NCBI RefSeq assembly: GCF_000237925.1
Contig: NW_017386062.1
Location: 310,001 to 374,000 of the forward strand
Source of the DNA: Schistosoma mansoni
Lineage: Eukaryota > Platyhelminthes > Trematoda > Strigeidida > Schistosomatidae
Direction of reading: 5' to 3'
DNA: 64,000 bases
The position numbers and the translations under genes were made by a program. Numbering within the stretch: the stretch's first letter is position 1; every line of letters starts with the position of its first letter. Shown piece after piece: positions 59,018-64,000 of the stretch. The notes below the pieces were generated by a model, which had not been told where the DNA came from, made no database searches, and saw only the letters and a program-made list of their open reading frames with translations.

Positions 59018-61189
59018 ACTTACATATTTACACAATGTTATGTAACAGTTTTGTTTTATAGAACTTGTGAATGCAATTTTCAAAAAAAATCTTTGTTTTT
59101 GTTAAAATAAATAAAAGAATACAGTTATTCGTATTATTATTGACGACTTGGTCGTTTAATTTGGCATGTTTTTTTCTGACGATAGTTTATAACGTTTCTT
59201 TTGGTTGAAGTGTTTAACGGTTAATCAATAAATTCCTAATCATTTCTTTATACGTTCAAATACAATACACCCAGTTTTATTTGTGGCACACTTTGAACAT
59301 GTGGACTGTTGATAATTCAATTTTCTTCAGACAATGTGTCATGTATTTCAACTTGGGATTCTTTTTTGAAGATGTAGTATTATTAGGTTTTCACAAATGA
59401 GTAGTGATTCTTAGTTGGAATTATGGAAGTACAAGCAGTTTTTAAATTGGGAATTTCTCCACTGATATGTGTTTGCATAACTTTGAGATTTGGGAGTATT
59501 CCACTTCTATGGTAATAGAATATTGCTACATACCTATTACTTCCAACCGTCGACATGTACATATACTGGCTTGTGTATAAATGTCTAAAGAACTGAACTT
59601 TGTAAATCCGCTCTATGTAAATGATTTTTACTAATGAATTCAAATCTGCCTTACGATGTTCGAGGTGCTTACTTGATCTATTATGAAGAATGTGCACATT
59701 TTATTGTATCCAGACGACTATCTATTGTTTGTGAAGTCCTTAAGATTTTTCCACTCTCTTGATCCAAAATAGTAGATAAATGTTACACAGTGACTGTCAC
59801 TTTCCAAACAGACAGGAAGTTAATATGATTTGTGGGTAATGGTTCACACAACATTATTGGTATACAATGAAGAATAAGTTACCTCATAAAGGATGGAACT
59901 ATGACATCGGCAAATGTAAGACTTCTTTACATATAAACAAGTTGATAGAGATTAAGTGCGGTATTGAACACTGATCTCGGGAAAACTGCGACCAAACAGA
60001 AAATGGCAAGTATAAATAAGTAATTTATAGTACAAAATGAAAGAATTTACTGAAAATATGTTATGTCTGCATCATTAATAAACGTCCCAAAGTTGGCTAA
60101 AGGTTCTATCTTGAGTATAGCGTACTTTGTATAATCTAATTCTAACAAACACTAACAAAATATCATCGGAGACGATCGTATAATTACCATTGTTGATAAT
60201 CTTGACTGAATTTGTATTAGTTGACATTTGTGCATACTGTACAGATAGCATCAATATAGCGCTAACAGTGATATCCAGTTAGTGAGTTCCAAATAATGAA
60301 TTCCATTATTAGTCAGAAATCTATATATTCTACTAAACACCGCAACAAAGTATCACTTCCCCGTGTTTTTGTACATATTCGTTTCATTAGTACACTTCCG
60401 ATTGAGTTTTCAACATCTCAACGTGTTATTAATATTTATCAGTGGTTTTCACATTAAAATTAATTTTTATACACTCAGGAGTCAGGACCTTGATGCTGTG
60501 TATCCGCCACGAACTTGAGATTGGTTTGGAACTAATATTTTACCAGTTGAATTCATAAGTCGAAGAAGCAATAGATTATCATGTGCTCACTTGTACTAGC
60601 TTCAAAATGGAGTTCTAGTGAGAAGCCGTGACCAGTAGAGTTTAATCCGTGTCTGCTGATAATAGTTATCCATCTCAGACAGTGGATGAAGGGTTGCACA
60701 AAATCGTGGGTCGATTGAAGTTAAATATTAACACCGTTGAATGCTGGCTTAGTGGTCTAGAGGTTAAGTGTTCGCGCACGAAACCAAATGTCCTGGATCC
60801 GAGTCCCGTGTGTGTGATCGTGGATCGCATTGCTGAGGAGGCCCATACTGGGACAAGACTGCTGTCCAGTGCTTTCAGACTTTCAATGGTGGTCCGGATT
60901 AGATCGACTGGAATTCAACCACTAAAATTACTACAATCTCCACAAATCCCCATTCTGATCATATTTTACTATCATTGACTACTCATTGAAAACCGGATGA
61001 CTAACTGTTGAATATAAACAGGGGATATTAATTTAAGCCAGTCGGAAATGAAATATGTAATACGATGTGCTGTGTTGCAGAGTTCTGATTCTTATCATCT
61101 GCAGATAATAGTCAATTATATTGATCACCTACATTCAAAGAGATTAAATCAATATTTTCGTATTTATCCAGTAGAATAGAATTCATAAA
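59018..61189. other. Intergenic with one SINE copy
   Basis: Only the class 2 SINE at 60740-60965 is recognisable. The minus-strand frame 59383-59697 has no family signal. Confidence 0.45.
60740..60965 (+). mobile_element. Class 2 SINE, near full length, ribozyme mutated
   Basis: Head: A-box TGGCTTAGTGG (60745-60755), a second AGGTTAAGTG block, and a B-box-like GGATCCGAGTCC (60795-60806), as in a tRNA-derived SINE. Hammerhead: GCATTG, CTGAGGA (60833-60839), stem II, then AAGAC in place of GAAAC (60855-60859), GTC (60864-60866), CAGTGC. The G12 and A14 changes should abolish cleavage. The tail CAATGGTGGTC...AAAATTACTACAATCTCCAC gives the family's 3' end. The minus-strand complement of stem I pairs well. 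Confidence 0.75.
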
Positions 61190-61873
61190 ATGTTTAGGAA
61201 GAAATCTAAGAATGCATCAAATCATGAGAATGAACCACATTATAAAGCTAAAATACCTGGAAATCTAAAGGATACCGATCATAATTTTTCATGTGATTCA
61301 AGTATTTCAAATGAAAACTGGATGTTTATTAAAAAGCTAACTGGCAACTCTAATCAGAATAAAACTTCGAGTCTAATTCACAAAATGAATATATTCTCGC
61401 GGAATAGGCGAACGAACAAGAAAAAAGTCAATTATCATGAATATAGTGATTCAGTTCATTTTGATATACCTATTGATGAGTGTATGGAAGAAAGTGAATC
61501 AGTTAGCTTAAATTTTTCTCCAATGCATAAATCAGAATTGGGTAGTCAAAACAATTCCCCTATTTACTCTGGTCAAAAGTCTGAACAGTATTGTAACTCT
61601 ATAGCTACTAGACTATCCAAAAAATCTATAGCAAAAACTGATTCACTCTACACAGATATATACACGCATGATAACAGCATACATGGGTGTACAACTATGA
61701 GTGAATCATCTGGATTTAGAGAACAACAAGATGCAATTTCATCCCCGCGACCATTCACAATCCCCGACCCAACTGCTTGCAGAGATTTAGATAATGCTAG
61801 TCCTGAAACTATCGCACTATGTTGTCAACATTCATGTCATTATTGCTTCTATGTTTATTTTCCATCATCAACT
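61190..61873 (+). CDS. First exon of unrecognised Ser/Asn-rich protein
   Basis: A 228-codon frame, MFRKKSKNASNHENEPHYKA onward, ends exactly in phase 0 at a good GTGAGT donor (61874-61879) after ...YFPSST. It is basic and Ser/Asn-rich with no signal peptide or membrane span in the first 200 residues. The final 25 residues are aromatic and Cys-rich (CCQHSCHYCFYVYF), which could open a membrane segment or a zinc-binding fold continuing in the next exon. I recognise no family. The rest of the gene should lie downstream, probably beyond the window. Confidence 0.55.
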
Positions 61874-62824
61874 GTGAGTTTTGTACATATATATACATAT
61901 CTTTCAAATGATTATTTGTTAATCCCACATTGTAGTCTACTCCGCTGTATTTTTAACCACTGAGGTAATGTATTCAAATATCTCTCGAATTTAAAACAAC
62001 AGAGTAATATCTTCATTGTTCATCTAGTATGTGTGACTTTATCATCCATTCAATCACCAATGTAGCTTAAGAATTAATTACCTTTCTGAATATAGCTTAT
62101 ATATATCTGACAAACTAGGAAAGATAGACTACATTGTAAAATTGAATTTAGAGGTAGGTATCAATTGAGGGGGTGTATTTGCATCATCAACGCAACATCA
62201 CAATCTTAAACTAAATGTTTTGCAATCGACAGTGAAATGTATTCAGATCACATTAACTTTGTTAGGTATCAATGTTCACAAAAATGTATCCACACATTAA
62301 ATCATTTTTTAACCATCTCTACAAAGTTGAATTAAGTCAACAAATTTTTCTATAGAGTCTTCTGTGTAATCTTATTATAAAAATACGCTGTTGATAGAAA
62401 TATATACATATATTACTTTGCTAGAATGTCACTTAATATTTCCTTTATCGAAATTCCAATCATAAAAAAAATATTTTTTTACCCTTCTACTGAGAAATTT
62501 CACTCATCACTGAGACTACTTCAACTTGAATAAACTATATAATTTATGGTACAAGAATGTCATCGGTATGTTTAAGAAAGGTCAAGTATAGGGTTTAGTA
62601 GTATTATGCACCCTAGTTTTTATTTTTACGTAGAAATAACATTAATCTATGGAGTTACTAAATAATTGTTTGAACTTGAGCAAGCTAGTACCTATCTAAA
62701 GTTAATAGTCCTGAATGGTACGAAACGCTTGTCTTGGGTCTCACTGCTAGCCATTACCCAGTGAGTGGTGATCAATCAGCTGTGATTACATCTCGGTCCT
62801 ACAGGAGGTCGGTCGCGGCCCGGA

Positions 62825-62867
62825 TAGCTCAGTGGTAACGTGAAGCTGTGTGACACGGGATCGAATC
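62825..62867 (+). promoter_or_regulatory. RNA polymerase III A and B boxes of the SINE
   Basis: TAGCTCAGTGG fits the A-box consensus TRGYNNARNNG at every position, and GATCGAATC fits the B-box core GWTCRANNC at every position. Spacing between them (about 23 bases) is normal for tRNA-type internal promoters. Confidence 0.75.
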
Positions 62868-62896
62868 TGTCAGGGAGCACCAGTTCCCTCAAGATT

Positions 62897-62956
62897 ACAG
62901 GTACACCCTGCTGACGAGTACCAAGTAGCACGAAACCCGTGTCCAGGGATTCCTGT
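62897..62956 (+). ncRNA. Hammerhead ribozyme, type I, core intact
   Basis: Outer stem I: ACAGG (62897-62901) with CCTGT (62952-62956). Internal loop: TACA opposite ATT. Inner stem I: CCCTG (62906-62910) with CAGGG (62944-62948). Core CTGACGA (62911-62917). Stem II G-C, T-A, A/C mismatch, C-G with loop CAAGTA. Core GAAA (62932-62935). Minimal stem III A-C with G-T around CCGT. Cleavage is expected after C at 62943. The bulge-loop arrangement on stem I matches the tertiary-contact form of the Schistosoma ribozyme. The stem II mismatch could lower its stability. Confidence 0.8.
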
Positions 62957-63000
62957 CGACCACCTACAACCACTATCTTACTACCCACCTTTACCTAACG

Positions 63001-64000
63001 ACGTTTTTTGAACTGCATAAATAAATTTTTGTTGGAAATCATTAACAGGATGGCTTAAACCTAATCAATCAGCTGATATGCATGTTTGTCTTAGAAATTT
63101 TGAATGGTTTACAATTGCATACTTTTATTCCTTATGCTTCTGGCATACTTCAATATTTTTCCCTCTTTTCTTTAAATGTGGTGTGAACCGATCTCCGACA
63201 ATTCCACATTATTTTTTTATTATATTCAGTTAGCTAGTTTATTAACGGAAATATGAGACTTTTTGGTCTATTCATTGTAAAGAAACTGTGGTATAAATAT
63301 TATAGTCTCAGTTTAAAATTGTCAATAATCAAAATACTTTTAGTTGCTCGGGTCAAAAATCTGGACAAGATTATGGTATTTAGACTATTAGGCCACCTAA
63401 GAAATCAATGCCAAAAATAGATTCATATCATCACAATCCATAAGCCAACTCACTCCATACAGGTCCTAGTTGGAATTCTCGGATTTCATGCAGACGATAT
63501 GTGCCGTCATTTACTCGATCTCACTTAGTCAATATGGAGAACCGGCGTGCTTTACTTTCTGAGTATCTGGGATTTTCAGTACTACTTCTCTTGGCCTCAC
63601 TTGTGTATGTAATAGAATGAAGTTTAAAAGCAGAGCAGGCTCTTCTGAACTGATTTCCAATAGACATAATTTCATGAAGACATTAGTAACTGGACTGGGC
63701 CATGTTAATAGATGGTGACTATCTAAAACTGTTATGATTTTTATTACTCTAATATTTGTCTTGATAATTTGGTCTCACTTGAACTGATGCATAGATGTTC
63801 CAGGTTCTTATTGTATATTACTGATTAAGTAGAATTATACTTTCATTTTCCATAAGTCAGTCTCGATACATATTCTAATGTATCTCCATTTGTCTATTAA
63901 CCCATTAGTTAGATGTATTACTTAAATTCTATTGAGAATTCATAAAAACAGAATTAAATCCAAACAAAGTATAATGAAGAACCATAATGAAAAGTTCTAA
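63001..64000. other. Presumed intron of the 61190 gene
   Basis: AT-rich, with no exon I can recognise before the window ends. Confidence 0.35.

Larger units (their letters stand above)
62695..63000 (+). mobile_element. Class 1 (Smalpha-type) SINE with hammerhead
   Basis: Left: a 3' half of a hammerhead unit (ACGAAACGCTTGTCTTGGGT, then CACTGCTAGCCA) at 62719-62753. Then a complete SINE: pol III A-box TAGCTCAGTGG (62825-62835), B-box GATCGAATC (62859-62867), 24 bp between them, followed by the ribozyme at 62897-62956 and tail. Schistosome Smalpha repeats are known tRNA-derived SINEs that encode active hammerheads; this copy fits that description. It lies in the first intron of the 61190 gene. 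Confidence 0.8.

Noticed and set aside
62820-62890. Possible true tRNA gene
   Set aside because: A and B boxes fit, but there is no closed acceptor stem or anticodon arm and the ribozyme tail follows; it is the SINE head.
1-64000. CRISPR arrays, operons, prokaryotic elements
   Set aside because: No regularly spaced repeats; gene structure with introns, SINEs and non-LTR elements is eukaryotic.

Overview
The window is AT-rich eukaryotic DNA that I attribute to a blood fluke, most likely Schistosoma. The evidence is a tRNA-derived SINE carrying a hammerhead ribozyme of the Smalpha type, schistosome-style RTE-clade, CR1-like and Penelope-like retroelement remnants, long introns and micro-exon use. 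The species is not certain; an African Schistosoma is my guess. Three runs of exactly 200 N (17363-17562, 26968-27167, 38704-38903) are placeholder assembly gaps.

Layout. Positions 1-25,500 hold no recognisable host gene. They contain a palindromic MITE-like element (2017-2275), hammerhead-SINE remnants in both orientations, an antisense RTE scrap (4180-4470), two broken Penelope-like elements (10.95-11.78 kb and 12.2-13.9 kb), and a ~320-bp inverted repeat around the first gap. A 130-bp first exon of an arrestin-domain-like protein lies on the minus strand at 25595-25724. At 26.6-27.5 kb there is a near-identical inverted copy of an RTE 3' end that also lies at 37.3-38.45 kb. Positions 27.9-31.6 kb are repetitive and unrecognised.

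The main gene is the cytoplasmic dynein 1 intermediate chain (31712-52154, minus strand). I resolved eight coding exons with consistent splice sites and phases, including a 24-nt micro-exon. One exon (or more) between 40467 and 35868 is missing. That interval is where an RTE element, a tandem duplication and a gap lie. Its introns are full of retroelement debris (Penelope-like, RTE, CR1-like, SINE).

A second gene starts 1.3 kb away head-to-head on the plus strand: an EAF-family (ELL-associated factor) elongation regulator in two exons (53488-53748 and 55727-56269, 267 aa). It is followed by an intronless PTRHD1 homologue (58664-59017) and the first exon of an unrecognised Ser/Asn-rich protein (61190-61873) whose intron holds a SINE copy with an apparently intact hammerhead. 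These genes share no pathway: dynein transport, transcription elongation and a peptidyl-tRNA-hydrolase-like protein.

The most interesting recurring theme is a set of tRNA-like retroposons with embedded hammerhead ribozymes in two sequence classes. Most copies are mutated at identifiable core bases; two keep the full catalytic core.
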